In this document: positions 40,273 to 48,586 of the stretch, one piece after another
Numbering within the stretch: the first letter of the stretch is position 1
Layout: each line of letters starts with the position of its first letter
Origin: Curvibacter sp. PAE-UM
GTDB lineage: Bacteria > Pseudomonadota > Gammaproteobacteria > Burkholderiales > Burkholderiaceae_C
DNA: 64,000 nt
Assembly: GCF_001432305.1 (NCBI RefSeq)
Contig: NZ_KQ483358.1
Coordinates: 3,315,200 to 3,379,199, forward strand
Direction of reading: 5' to 3'
Position numbers and translations under genes: made by a program
The notes under the pieces: generated by a model
What the model was told of the DNA's origin: nothing
Databases searched by the model: none
What the model saw: only the letters and a program-made list of their open reading frames with translations

Positions 40273-41265
40273 TCAGCGCCAGGTCGGCTGCGCGCGCACG
40301 GCCTTGACCGAACCCTCACCGATCGCCGCGCCAAAGCGCTTGATCAGGCGTTCGGCCACGTTCGGATGACGCGTGTAATCGACGATCTCCTCGGCCTTGA
40401 CCACCTCGCGCGCCACGTAATCCAGGTTGCCGAGCTGGTCGGCCAGGCCCAGGTCCACGGCCTGCTGGCCGGTCCAGAACAGGCCGCTGAACATATCGGG
40501 CGTTTCCTTCAGGCGCTTGCCGCGCCCGGACTTGACCACGTCGATGAACTGCTTGTGGATCTGGTCCAGCATGGCCTGGGCAAAGGCGCGCTGCTTGTCG
40601 GTCTGCGGGCTGAAAGGATCGAGAAAGCCCTTGTTCTCGCCGGCGGTCATGAGGCGGCGCTCGACGCCCAGTTTGTCCATCAGGCCGGTAAAACCGAAAC
40701 CGTCCATGAGCACGCCGATGCTGCCCACGATGCTGGCCTTGTCCACATAGATCTTGTCGGCCGAAACGGCGATGTAATAGGCCGCCGAAGCGCAGGCCTC
40801 TTCCACCACCGCGTAGACCGGCTTGTTGTGCTTGGCCTTGAGACGACGGATCTCGTCGTTGATGATGCCGGCCTGCACCGGGCTGCCGCCGGGTGAGTTG
40901 ATCAGCAGCACCACGGCCTGGGCGCCATGGTCCTCGAAGGCGTTGCGGATCGCCGCCACCACCAGATCGGCACTGGCCTCGCTGTCCGAGGCAATCTCAC
41001 CCTGGATCTCCACCAGGGCGGTATGACGCGTGCTGGGGGCACTGCCACCCTGACCCAGACCAAAAATCAGCCAGACGAGCAAGAGCAGGACGGCCAGCGT
41101 CGTCAGACGACTGATGATCTTCCAGCGTCGTGCCGCGCGCTGTTCCTCCAGCGCGGCAAAGGCCAGTTTTTCCAGCACGGCGCGCTCCCAGCCCGGGGCC
41201 TGGGCCGCAGACGGGGATGTTTCCTGCCTGGGGCTGCCGGATTCGGCGCCAAAGTTGTCACTCAT
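40273..41265 (-). CDS. sppA: Signal peptide peptidase SppA-type, S49 family
   Basis: A membrane-anchored S49 serine protease thought to degrade cleaved signal peptides. The 330-residue protein has one membrane span near residues 50-70 (TTLAVLLLLVWLIFGLG), then the S49 core: VVLLINSPGGSPVQAG, the catalytic serine in EEACASAAYYIA, and the lysine region DKASIVGSIGVL. It is the single-domain type. The ATG at 41265 (MSDNFG) overlaps the Rieske gene stop region; an upstream TTG at 41277 is less likely. Confidence 0.93.
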   Translation of the reverse strand: MSDNFGAESGSPRQETSPSAAQAPGWERAVLEKLAFAALEEQRAARRWKIISRLTTLAVLLLLVWLIFGLGQGGSAPSTRHTALVEIQGEIASDSEASADLVVAAIRNAFEDHGAQAVVLLINSPGGSPVQAGIINDEIRRLKAKHNKPVYAVVEEACASAAYYIAVSADKIYVDKASIVGSIGVLMDGFGFTGLMDKLGVERRLMTAGENKGFLDPFSPQTDKQRAFAQAMLDQIHKQFIDVVKSGRGKRLKETPDMFSGLFWTGQQAVDLGLADQLGNLDYVAREVVKAEEIVDYTRHPNVAERLIKRFGAAIGEGSVKAVRAQPTWR

Positions 41266-41266
41266 G

Positions 41267-41638
41267 TCAGAACTCAATAGGTTTCAGGTTGTAGGCAGTA
41301 TGCCAGTGCACGACACCGTCCTGCTCGGTGAGGGCAATCTTGACGAGCCCGCCTCGGCAAGGCCCACCGCGGCACGCACCGGACTCGGGCGAGTAGAGGG
41401 CGCCATGCGTGGAGCAGATCAGCCAGTGGCCGGTGATGTCGAAAAAATGGTTGGGCTGGTAATCCAGCTCCATGGCCACGTGGGTGCAGCGGTTCAGGTA
41501 GGCCTGCGCCCGGCCAGCGTAGCGGATGGCAAAGGCACGGCAGGTCTGGCCGCCGTAGACCACATCAAAAGGCACACCCAGACCGCCGTCGGCCAGGTCG
41601 GCCGAGTTGCACAGGGGGATCAGTTCCTCGGCCTCCAT
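41267..41638 (-). CDS. Rieske [2Fe-2S] protein
   Basis: A 123-residue stand-alone Rieske ferredoxin-like protein with both cluster motifs, CTHVAMELD (Cys-x-His near residues 51-53) and CSTHGALYSPESG (Cys-x2-His near 75-78). No oxygenase domain is attached and no oxygenase gene is adjacent, so its electron partner is unknown. It sits between a phosphatase gene and sppA with spacings of a few bases, as in related genomes, probably in one operon with rluC. Confidence 0.92.
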   Translation of the reverse strand: MEAEELIPLCNSADLADGGLGVPFDVVYGGQTCRAFAIRYAGRAQAYLNRCTHVAMELDYQPNHFFDITGHWLICSTHGALYSPESGACRGGPCRGGLVKIALTEQDGVVHWHTAYNLKPIEF

Positions 41639-41642
41639 GGCC

Positions 41643-42308
41643 TTATGCGTTGTGCAGCAACCAGTCGTGCAGGTCGCGCACCGAATGCGCTACATGCAGC
41701 GGTTGCAGAGCATGGAAAGCCTCGGGCTCGTGGGCGCCGTAACTCACCCCCACGCTGGGACAGCCGGCATTGAGCGCCATCTGCAGGTCATGCGTGGTAT
41801 CACCGATCATCAGCGTGCGCTCGGGCTCCACGCCGAACTCGCGCATCAGCTCCTGCAACATGCGCGGATGCGGCTTGCCAGCGGTTTCGTCGGCGGTACG
41901 CGAACCGTTGAACACGCCCTTGAGCTGCACTGTGTGCAGCACCTCGTCCAGGCCGCGCCGGCTCTTGCCCGTGGCCACGGCCAGCCAGTGGTGGCGCTGC
42001 TTGAGGTCGGCCAGCAGCTCCAGCACGCCGGCAAACAGGCTCAGGTCATTCTGGCGCGCCATGTAATGAAAGCGGTAGCGTTCGCCCAGCAGGGGGTATT
42101 TGTCGGCCGGCACATCGGGCGCGGCATGCGCCAGCGCCTGCATCAGGCCCATGCCGATCACATAGGCGGCTTCCTTGTCGCCGGGCACGGTACCGCCCAC
42201 GTCACGCACCGCGTTCTGGATGCAGCGCGTGATGATGGCCGTGGAATCGAACAGTGTGCCGTCCCAGTCGAAGGCGATCAGGTCGTACTGTCTTGGTCGG
42301 GAACTCAT
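41643..42308 (-). CDS. HAD-family phosphatase, Gph-like
   Basis: A 221-residue haloacid-dehalogenase phosphatase with motif 1 FDWDGTLFDS (residues 12-21), motif 2 around VATGKSRRG, and motif 4 MIGDTTHDLQMALNAG near 170. It resembles phosphoglycolate phosphatase but the substrate cannot be fixed from sequence. The frame is open to 42431; the ATG at 42308 lies 7 bp after rluC and gives the normal length. Order rluC-phosphatase-Rieske-sppA is typical of this group. Confidence 0.9.
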   Translation of the reverse strand: MSSRPRQYDLIAFDWDGTLFDSTAIITRCIQNAVRDVGGTVPGDKEAAYVIGMGLMQALAHAAPDVPADKYPLLGERYRFHYMARQNDLSLFAGVLELLADLKQRHHWLAVATGKSRRGLDEVLHTVQLKGVFNGSRTADETAGKPHPRMLQELMREFGVEPERTLMIGDTTHDLQMALNAGCPSVGVSYGAHEPEAFHALQPLHVAHSVRDLHDWLLHNA

Positions 42309-42315
42309 GAGGTCT

Positions 42316-43365
42316 TCAAGTCTTGTCGGGAATGGCCTGGGCCAGGAACTGTTCCAGCTCCGGCGGCAAGGGGGCCAGCAGCTCGATGCGCTCCTCGCTG
42401 GCCGGATGGTTGAACTGTAAACGCCAGGCATGCAGGAACATGCGCTTGAGCGACACCGCCCCCTCGCCGGCTGCGGGTTTCTGCAGCGCCTTGTTAAGTT
42501 CGAAATCGCCGTATTTGTCGTCGCCCACGATGGGCAGCCCTTCGGACGCCAGGTGCACGCGGATCTGGTGCGTGCGGCCGGTCTTGATGGTCACCTCCAG
42601 CAGGCTGTAGCCGGTGGCGGACGGGGCCACACCCCCTGTCGAGCGGCTGCGTACCTTGACCAGGGTGACCGACTTCATCCCGTCCGGGTCGTCGCGCGCC
42701 ACCACCTTGACGCGGCGCTCGCCATCCTCCAGCAGGTATTTGTGCAGGGGTTTGTCCAGCACCTTCTTGTTCAGCGGCCACTGGCCGGCCACCAGGGCCA
42801 GGTAGGTCTTGCCCGTTTCACGCTCGCGAAACTGGTCCTGCAGGTGCTTGAGCGCGCTGCGCTTCTTCGCCAGCAGCAGGATGCCGCTGGTCTCACGGTC
42901 CAGCCGGTGCACCAGTTCCAGGAACTTGGCCTGGGGCCGGGCCATGCGCAACTGTTCGATCACCCCGAAACTCACGCCTGAGCCGCCATGCACGGCCACG
43001 CCAGCGGGTTTGTCGATGGCCAGCACGGCCTCGTCCTCGAACAGCACCGGGAATTCGCGCGCCGGCGCGCCCTGGGCCACCAGACCCGCCATGGCCTCGG
43101 CCTTTTCGGTGGCCCGTTCGGACAGGCGCACGGGGGGCACCCGCACCACATCGCCGACCTCGACCCTTGTATCCGCTGAGGCACGGCCTTTGTTAACCCT
43201 CACTTCGCCACTTCGGATGATCCGGTAGACATGGGTCTTGGGCACGCCCTTGAGCTGGCGCAGCAGGAAATTGTCCAGGCGCTGGCCGGCCGATTCCTCG
43301 TCGACTTCTACCTGTTTCACTTCAGGACTGGCGGGGGCCAATTTGCCCCCTATAATGTGTTTCAC
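42316..43365 (-). CDS. rluC: 23S rRNA pseudouridine synthase RluC
   Basis: RluC makes pseudouridines 955, 2504 and 2580 (E. coli numbering) of 23S rRNA. The 349-residue protein has an N-terminal S4 RNA-binding domain (AGQRLDNFLLRQLKGVPKTHVYRIIRSGEVRVN), the catalytic aspartate in LVHRLDRETSGILLLA (near residue 155) and KTGRTHQIRVHLAS near 265. It is divergent from rne, and the rne promoter probably lies within its first codons. Confidence 0.95.
   Translation of the reverse strand: MKHIIGGKLAPASPEVKQVEVDEESAGQRLDNFLLRQLKGVPKTHVYRIIRSGEVRVNKGRASADTRVEVGDVVRVPPVRLSERATEKAEAMAGLVAQGAPAREFPVLFEDEAVLAIDKPAGVAVHGGSGVSFGVIEQLRMARPQAKFLELVHRLDRETSGILLLAKKRSALKHLQDQFRERETGKTYLALVAGQWPLNKKVLDKPLHKYLLEDGERRVKVVARDDPDGMKSVTLVKVRSRSTGGVAPSATGYSLLEVTIKTGRTHQIRVHLASEGLPIVGDDKYGDFELNKALQKPAAGEGAVSLKRMFLHAWRLQFNHPASEERIELLAPLPPELEQFLAQAIPDKT
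43351..43356 (+). promoter_or_regulatory. Probable -10 box of the rne promoter
   Basis: A perfect TATAAT lies on the plus strand inside the first codons of the divergent rluC gene. The matching -35 region (about 43328-43333, CTGGCG) is weak. Transcription from here would give rne a leader of roughly 490 nt, in line with the long leaders of rne in other proteobacteria. Confidence 0.4.
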
Positions 43366-43859
43366 TAGCGACGCGCTGTAAGTGGTTGATTTGTCTGGAG
43401 TTTAGTCCACATGACACCACCAGCCGCGCTGGAAGGTCGATGTCACCGACCACCGGGTACGCAAACCGCAAGCCAGCTGCTTGCCGTGGCCTGCCCAGTG
43501 GAAGGCGCAACCGACGCCTTGAAACACTGAACGGAATACCCAGTGCTGCCAGCCACAAGCTGGCAGCCGGATCTAAGCGAAATGTTTGTGTTGATGAGCC
43601 TGATACTCATGTGCCTGCAGCGCGTACGCGTGCTGATCAATGGCACGGGTCAGCCGTCAGCGCCCGCAGTGCGGGCAGCCTGGGCCACCAAGTTGGTGGT
43701 GGCCCCACACTCACCTCCCCTCGCCCCCATCCACGCGCCTATGCCGCGGCTCACCAACTGAGCCTGCGGTTCTCCGGCAATTCCATCCGTTTCGAAGCGT
43801 CAGTTCCGGCATCGTGCGCCCGCACAGGGCATGTGTACTGATGTAAAGGAAACCATCCC
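43366..43859 (+). promoter_or_regulatory. Long structured 5' leader of rne
   Basis: This 494-bp gap has no supported gene. It contains at least three stable hairpins: GCTGCCAGC/GCTGGCAGC (43545-43567, 9 bp, loop CACAA), GCCCGC/GCGGGC (43662-43676) and GGGCCACCA with TGGTGGTGGCCC (43682-43705). RNase E is known in E. coli to control its own mRNA through structures in its leader; a similar control is inferred here. An AAAGGAAA ribosome site precedes the ATG. Confidence 0.5.
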
Positions 43860-46763
43860 ATGAAACGGATGCTGATCAACGCCACGCAGGCCGAAGAACG
43901 CCGCCTGGCCATCGTCGACGGGCAAAAGCTCCTCGACTACGAAATCGAGGTCGAAGGGCGCGAACAGCGCAAGGGCAACATCTACAAGGCCGTCGTCACG
44001 CGCGTCGAGCCCTCGCTGGAAGCTTGCTTCGTCGACTACGGTGAAGACCGCCACGGTTTCCTGCCTTTCAAGGAAATCTCGCGCCAGTATTTCCAGCCGG
44101 GTGTTGCGGTCAGCCAGGCCCGTATCCAGGACGCCATCAAGGAAGGCCAGGAGCTGCTGGTCCAGGTGGAAAAGGAAGAACGCGGCAACAAGGGCGCCGC
44201 CCTGACCACCTTCGTCTCGCTGGCCGGCCGTTATGTCGTGCTGATGCCCAACAACCCGCGTGGTGGTGGTGTCAGCCGCCGCATCGAGGGTGACGACCGC
44301 GCCGACCTGAAGGAAGCACTCGACCAGCTCGAGTACCCCAATGGCATGTCCATCATCGCGCGCACCGCCGGCATCGGCCGCGCCGCGCCCGAACTGCAGT
44401 GGGACCTGAACTACCTGCTCAAGCTGTGGACCGCCATCGACGGCGCTGCCAAGGGCGGCAAGGGTGCCTACCTGATCTACCAGGAATCGAGCCTGGTGAT
44501 CCGCGCCATCCGCGACTACTTCAACAACGACATCGGCGACATCCTGATCGACACCGACGACGTGTACGACCAGGCCCAGCAGTTCATGGCGCACGTCATG
44601 CCCGAGCATGCCGCCCGCGTGAAGCGCTACCGCGACAACGCACCGCTGTTCAGCCGCTTCCAGATCGAGCACCAGATCGAGTCGGCCTACGCCCGCACGG
44701 TCAACCTGCCCTCGGGCGGCGCCATCGTGATCGACCACACCGAAGCCCTGGTCTCGGTGGACGTCAACTCCGCACGCGCCATCAAGGGCAGCGACATCGA
44801 GGAAACCGCCACCCGCACCAACCTGGAAGCCGCCGACGAAGTGGCACGCCAGATGCGCCTGCGCGACCTCGGCGGCCTGATCGTGATCGACTTCATCGAC
44901 ATGGAAGAGTCGAAGAACCGCCGCGAAGTGGAAAACCGCCTGCGCGACGCCCTGCGCCAGGACCGCGCCCGCGTGCAGTTCGGCACCATCAGCAAATTCG
45001 GCCTGATGGAAATGAGCCGCCAGCGCCTGCGCCCGGCCCTCTCCGAAGGCGCCTCCATCCCCTGCCCGCGTTGCGGCGGCTCCGGCCACATCCGCGACAC
45101 CGAGAGCTCGGCCCTGCAGATCCTGCGCATCATCCAGGAAGAGGCCCAGAAGGACAACACCGCTGCCGTGCACGTGCAGGTGCCGGTCGACGTGGCTTCC
45201 TTCCTGCTCAACGAGAAGCGCAACGAGATCACCAAGATCGAACTCAAGCAGCGCCTCAACGTGCTGATGGTGCCCAACAAGTCGCTGGAAACGCCGAATT
45301 ACAAGCTCGAGCGCCTCAAGCACGACGACCCGCGCCTGGACCACATCGAAGCCAGCTACCAGATGGTCGAGGAGATCGAGGATCCCACCGCCGTCACGCG
45401 TCGCTCGCAGGAACCGACCAACAAGCAGACCCCGGTCATCAAGGGCGTGCTGCCCGATGCGCCGGCCCCCATCGTGGCGCCGAAGCCGGTGGCCGAGCCG
45501 CAACCTGCCCCCAAGCCCGTGGCGCGCAAGGCCGAGCAACCGGCCAGCGCAGGCTTCGTCGGCTGGCTCAAGGGCCTGTTCGGCAGCAAGCCGGCCGCCG
45601 AGCCAGCCAAGACGACCGAGAAGAAGGAAGAGAAACGCGAAGGCCGTGGCGGCCGTGACGGCAACCGCAGCGAAGGCCGCGGTGAAGGCCGGGGCCGTGG
45701 TGGCCGCGGTGGCCGGGGCGAGCGCGGTGAGCGCCAGGAACGCGGTGACCGCAACGAGCCACGCGGCAACCGTGGTGAACGCCAGGGCCAGCGCGGCGAC
45801 GCCGAACAGCGCGCCCCTCAGACCACAGAAGCCGGCGGTGAACAGCAGCCGCGTCAGGAACGCGCTCCGCGCAACGGCGAGCAACGTGGTCGCGGCGAGC
45901 GCGGTGACCAGCCTCGTGGCGAGCGCCAGGAACGTGGCAACCGTGGCGACCGTCAAGGCCAGCGCGGTGAAACCGAGCAGCGCACACAGCAGACCACAGA
46001 AGCCGGCAGTGAACAGCAGCCGCGTCAGGAACGCCCTCCGCGCAACGGCGAGCAGCGTGCTCGCGGCGAACGTGGTGACCAACCACGTGGCGAGCGCCAG
46101 GAACGTGGTGAACGCAATGAGCGCGGCCCGCGCCCCGAGGGCGAACGTCGCCCCGCCGATGACATCCGCCCGCAGGACGGTGCTGTCGAGCAGCAACTGC
46201 CCGTCGAAGCCCTGAACGGCGCCGACACGCAACCGATGGTCGACGCCCGCCCTGAAGGCGAGAGCAACGGCCAGCGTGAGCGCCGCTCGCGTGACCGTTA
46301 CGGCCGCGACCGCCAGCGTGGCGAACGCGGTGAGCGTGGTGAACGCCAGGAACGCCCGGCCCAGGAAGTGGCCGCCCCGGAGGATGTTGTCGCCAGCGAG
46401 AGCACACCGGCACCGGCAGCTGAAGTTCGCAGCGCGCCCGCTCCGGCCAGGACCGCAGCACCCGCTGCACCTTCTGCAGCCACCCCGGCTGCGCGCGCAC
46501 TGCCGCGCGTACAGGGCTACAACCTGCCGCTGTCCGACCTGAACGAAATTGCCAGCACTGCGGGCCTGCAATGGGTCAACTCCAACGCTGACAAGATCGC
46601 TGCCGTGCAGGCAGCCATTGCCGCCGAACCCAAGCCGGTGCACGTGCCGCGCGAGCGGCCGGCTCCGGTGGTGATCGACGAGGGTCCGCTGATCCTGGTT
46701 GAGACACGCAAGGATCTGCGGGACATGAAGTTGCCGTTTGAGCAGGGTTCTGCTCAGGGTTGA
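43860..46763 (+). CDS. rne: Ribonuclease E
   Basis: RNase E starts mRNA decay and processes stable RNAs, acting as scaffold of the degradosome. The 967-residue protein has the S1 domain (residues 35-125), the 5'-sensor and RNase H-like parts, the DNase I-like catalytic core with [13 protein letters not shown] (Asp near 303) and VIDFIDME (Asp near 346), the zinc-link CPRCGGSG (near 402), and a long Arg/Glu/Gly-rich disordered C-terminal half (about 560-870) for RNA and partner binding. A tandem duplication occurs in that half. A conserved short motif region ends the protein. Confidence 0.97.
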   Translation: MKRMLINATQAEERRLAIVDGQKLLDYEIEVEGREQRKGNIYKAVVTRVEPSLEACFVDYGEDRHGFLPFKEISRQYFQPGVAVSQARIQDAIKEGQELLVQVEKEERGNKGAALTTFVSLAGRYVVLMPNNPRGGGVSRRIEGDDRADLKEALDQLEYPNGMSIIARTAGIGRAAPELQWDLNYLLKLWTAIDGAAKGGKGAYLIYQESSLVIRAIRDYFNNDIGDILIDTDDVYDQAQQFMAHVMPEHAARVKRYRDNAPLFSRFQIEHQIESAYARTVNLPSGGAIVIDHTEALVSVDVNSARAIKGSDIEETATRTNLEAADEVARQMRLRDLGGLIVIDFIDMEESKNRREVENRLRDALRQDRARVQFGTISKFGLMEMSRQRLRPALSEGASIPCPRCGGSGHIRDTESSALQILRIIQEEAQKDNTAAVHVQVPVDVASFLLNEKRNEITKIELKQRLNVLMVPNKSLETPNYKLERLKHDDPRLDHIEASYQMVEEIEDPTAVTRRSQEPTNKQTPVIKGVLPDAPAPIVAPKPVAEPQPAPKPVARKAEQPASAGFVGWLKGLFGSKPAAEPAKTTEKKEEKREGRGGRDGNRSEGRGEGRGRGGRGGRGERGERQERGDRNEPRGNRGERQGQRGDAEQRAPQTTEAGGEQQPRQERAPRNGEQRGRGERGDQPRGERQERGNRGDRQGQRGETEQRTQQTTEAGSEQQPRQERPPRNGEQRARGERGDQPRGERQERGERNERGPRPEGERRPADDIRPQDGAVEQQLPVEALNGADTQPMVDARPEGESNGQRERRSRDRYGRDRQRGERGERGERQERPAQEVAAPEDVVASESTPAPAAEVRSAPAPARTAAPAAPSAATPAARALPRVQGYNLPLSDLNEIASTAGLQWVNSNADKIAAVQAAIAAEPKPVHVPRERPAPVVIDEGPLILVETRKDLRDMKLPFEQGSAQG
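45762..46103 (+). repeat. 171-bp tandem duplication within the rne C-terminal region
   Basis: Two adjacent units of 171 bp (57 codons; 45762-45932 and 45933-46103) encode residues about 635-748. Marker sequence GACCACAGAAGCCGGC recurs at 45821 and 45992. The units differ at several bases, so the duplication is not very recent. Translated, both contain [13 protein letters not shown] and [14 protein letters not shown]. Confidence 0.85.
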
Positions 46764-46784
46764 TTCTCTGTTCGGTTGGTTGAG

Positions 46785-46810
46785 AAAGGCACCTTCGGGT
46801 GCCTTTTCTA
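46785..46810 (+). terminator. Intrinsic terminator of rne
   Basis: An 8-bp stem, AAGGCACC with GGTGCCTT, capped by a stable TTCG tetraloop, runs into TTCTATTTC. It starts about 22 bp after the rne stop. Confidence 0.9.
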
Positions 46811-46830
46811 TTTCTATTTGCCCAGACTTT

Positions 46831-47368
46831 GGCGATCGTGACAGGCCGGGTCTCGCCCCGGCGGGCGACTCACTTTCTCTTGCTTCGCCAAGAGAAAGTA
46901 AGCAAAGAGAAGGCGAGCCGAAGTCAGGGCCCCTGCGGGGTACCTTGCGCTGCTCGCATCGGGCGGGGTCGGGCTAAACTCGCTTCGCTCAAACAACGCC
47001 CGCCCTGATCCGCCCGCTGCTGCGCTGCTCAGCCCTGCCACACGGCATAGGGAACCCAACAGCCGGGAACCAACCGCCAGAACCCCACAAGGACGCGCCA
47101 TGGCGCGTCCTTGTTGTCTTGGTATTTAGTATTCGGTAGTCGGTTTCCACTGCCGTGTGCGGAGGCGAGTAGCGCAGGCCAGGGCGGAAAAAGAAGTGCA
47201 GATGTCTGAGCCCGCAGGGCGAGTTTCTGCACTTCCCGCCCTGGCCGAGCAACGCAGCGTGCCTGGAGCGCAGCGGAAGGACGACGCACCCGGCTCGCCT
47301 TTTCTTTGGTGACTTTCTTTTGGCGAAGCAAAAGAAAGTTACTGCCCTGCCGGGGGCACATCCCGGCA
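46831..47368. repeat. Large inverted-repeat element, intact copy with nothing between its arms
   Basis: Two arms of about 255-270 bp in opposite orientation meet at a perfect 28-bp palindrome (47087-47114, ACAAGGACGCGCCA and its complement). Each arm, read from the outside in, has GCCGGG(T/A)TCTCGCCCCGGC or a variant of it, a TTTGCTTCGCC-type hairpin in a run of T and A, GGCGAGCC, a GCTGCG-rich middle and AACTCGC(T/C) segments. The same arms recur at 57461-57713 and 58856-59110. No transposase gene is present. This element fills most of the 46764-47445 gap and contains no gene I can support. Confidence 0.75.
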
Positions 47369-47391
47369 ATGACACGACATCAAAAACATCA

Positions 47392-47423
47392 CGCAGAAAA
47401 AGAAAAGCCCGCATGAAGCGGGC
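47392..47423 (-). terminator. Intrinsic terminator of the GGDEF gene
   Basis: On the minus strand GCCCGC and GCGGGC (47407-47423) form a stem around a 5-nt loop and are followed by TTTTCTTTTTC. It lies about 22 bp after the stop of the GGDEF gene. Confidence 0.85.
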
Positions 47424-47445
47424 ATCTCATCACGAACCGGAAGGT

Positions 47446-48513
47446 TCAGAACACGTCCACCGACCCCGTCCTCGCCACTTCCCCAAACAGCCCACGCCGC
47501 ACCAGGTCCAGATGGCTGCAAACCTTGTTGCGCCCGTTCTTCTGCGCAAAGTCGATGGCCTGCTCTGTGCGTTCCAGTGCCGTGCTCGGCGAATCGTCGG
47601 CCAGCACACGGGTGAAGCCCGAACTGACGGTGACACGGCCGACCTGCGGAAAACTGAACTTCTCGACGTTGGCGCGCATGCGCTCGAAGGCGCCCAGGGC
47701 CAGGGCTTCCTCGGGACAGTGGAACAGCACGGCGAACTGTTCGCCGCCGAAGCGGTAAAGCCGGTCGTGCGTTCGGAAGGTGCTGTTCATGATGCGCGCT
47801 ACCAGCAGCGTGACCTCTTCCATGATCAGGTGACCGTGCTTGTCGTTGAGCAGGTGGAAGTTGTCGATGGTGATGGTACCCAGCCAGTAGTTGGGCGGCA
47901 CGCGGTGGCGGCGCTCCTTGCCCGGGGACGGTTCGTTTTTGGCGTCTTCCAGGATGCCGTCCAGCTCTTCCAGCACGGCGCTGTAGAAGGTGTCGTCCAG
48001 GGACTTGCGGTTGAGCAGGCCGGTGAGCGCATCACGGTCGCTGTAGGCCAGCAGCGTGTACATGTTGCGGTAGATGTGGTGCAGCTGCTCTATGGTCTGC
48101 CGGTCTTCCGGCGCCAGCACGCCGGCAGAATGGATCTCGATCACGCCCTGCTCGTCGTCAGCGCGCGAATCGGCAAACAGGGGCAGGTAGTAGATGCGCG
48201 GGCCGTCCTCGCCGGCCCAGGCCACCTCGATCTCCTGGCGCCCGCGCAGGCTGCGCAAGCGGTCATAGGCGTCTTCCAGGCGCGGCAGGCTCTGGAAATC
48301 GATGCGCAGCGGGTCCACCACCTTGCCGCCGCCGCGTGCGTCCAGCGAGACGATGTCCAGCCAGCGCTTCTCGTTGTCTTCGGTGCTCACGCGCGCAATC
48401 ACGACACGCTGGATCGGCACCAGGTCGATCAGGGCCTTAGTCAGCGTCAACTCCAGCAGATCGCGCTCACGGTGATCGGTCAGCTTGATCAGGTGTTCGG
48501 TCAGGGTCGCCAT
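47446..48513 (-). CDS. GGDEF-domain protein with GGEQF variant motif
   Basis: A predicted cytoplasmic cyclic-di-GMP-related protein of about 355 residues. The N-terminal half resembles a GAF-type sensor (QRVVIARVSTEDNEKRWLDIV). The C-terminal GGDEF domain has DALTGLLNRKSLDD, ITIDNFHLLNDKHGH, an inhibitory-site RTHD and then RLYRFGGEQFAVL, where active enzymes have GG(D/E)EF. The glutamate-to-glutamine change may lower or abolish diguanylate cyclase activity while the RxxD site could still bind the ligand. The frame is open to 48633 through the gap to hemY; ATGs at 48525 and 48513 are both possible. A terminator follows. Confidence 0.86.
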   Translation of the reverse strand: MATLTEHLIKLTDHRERDLLELTLTKALIDLVPIQRVVIARVSTEDNEKRWLDIVSLDARGGGKVVDPLRIDFQSLPRLEDAYDRLRSLRGRQEIEVAWAGEDGPRIYYLPLFADSRADDEQGVIEIHSAGVLAPEDRQTIEQLHHIYRNMYTLLAYSDRDALTGLLNRKSLDDTFYSAVLEELDGILEDAKNEPSPGKERRHRVPPNYWLGTITIDNFHLLNDKHGHLIMEEVTLLVARIMNSTFRTHDRLYRFGGEQFAVLFHCPEEALALGAFERMRANVEKFSFPQVGRVTVSSGFTRVLADDSPSTALERTEQAIDFAQKNGRNKVCSHLDLVRRGLFGEVARTGSVDVF

Positions 48514-48586
48514 AGTGCTGACCATATTAGCCGGGAAAGTCGCAAACGTCACCCCCTGCTTGTCCCGGGGGACGAGACAGCCCCAA

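Noticed and set aside
43386-43841. A 151-codon frame in the rne leader
   Set aside because: No start context or family motif; the region is explained by hairpins of the leader.
43800-46643. A 947-codon open frame on the minus strand opposite rne
   Set aside because: It is a mirror of the GC-rich, Arg/Gly-rich rne coding sequence; the translation is low-complexity Ala/Val/Leu-rich with no family motif, while rne is certain.
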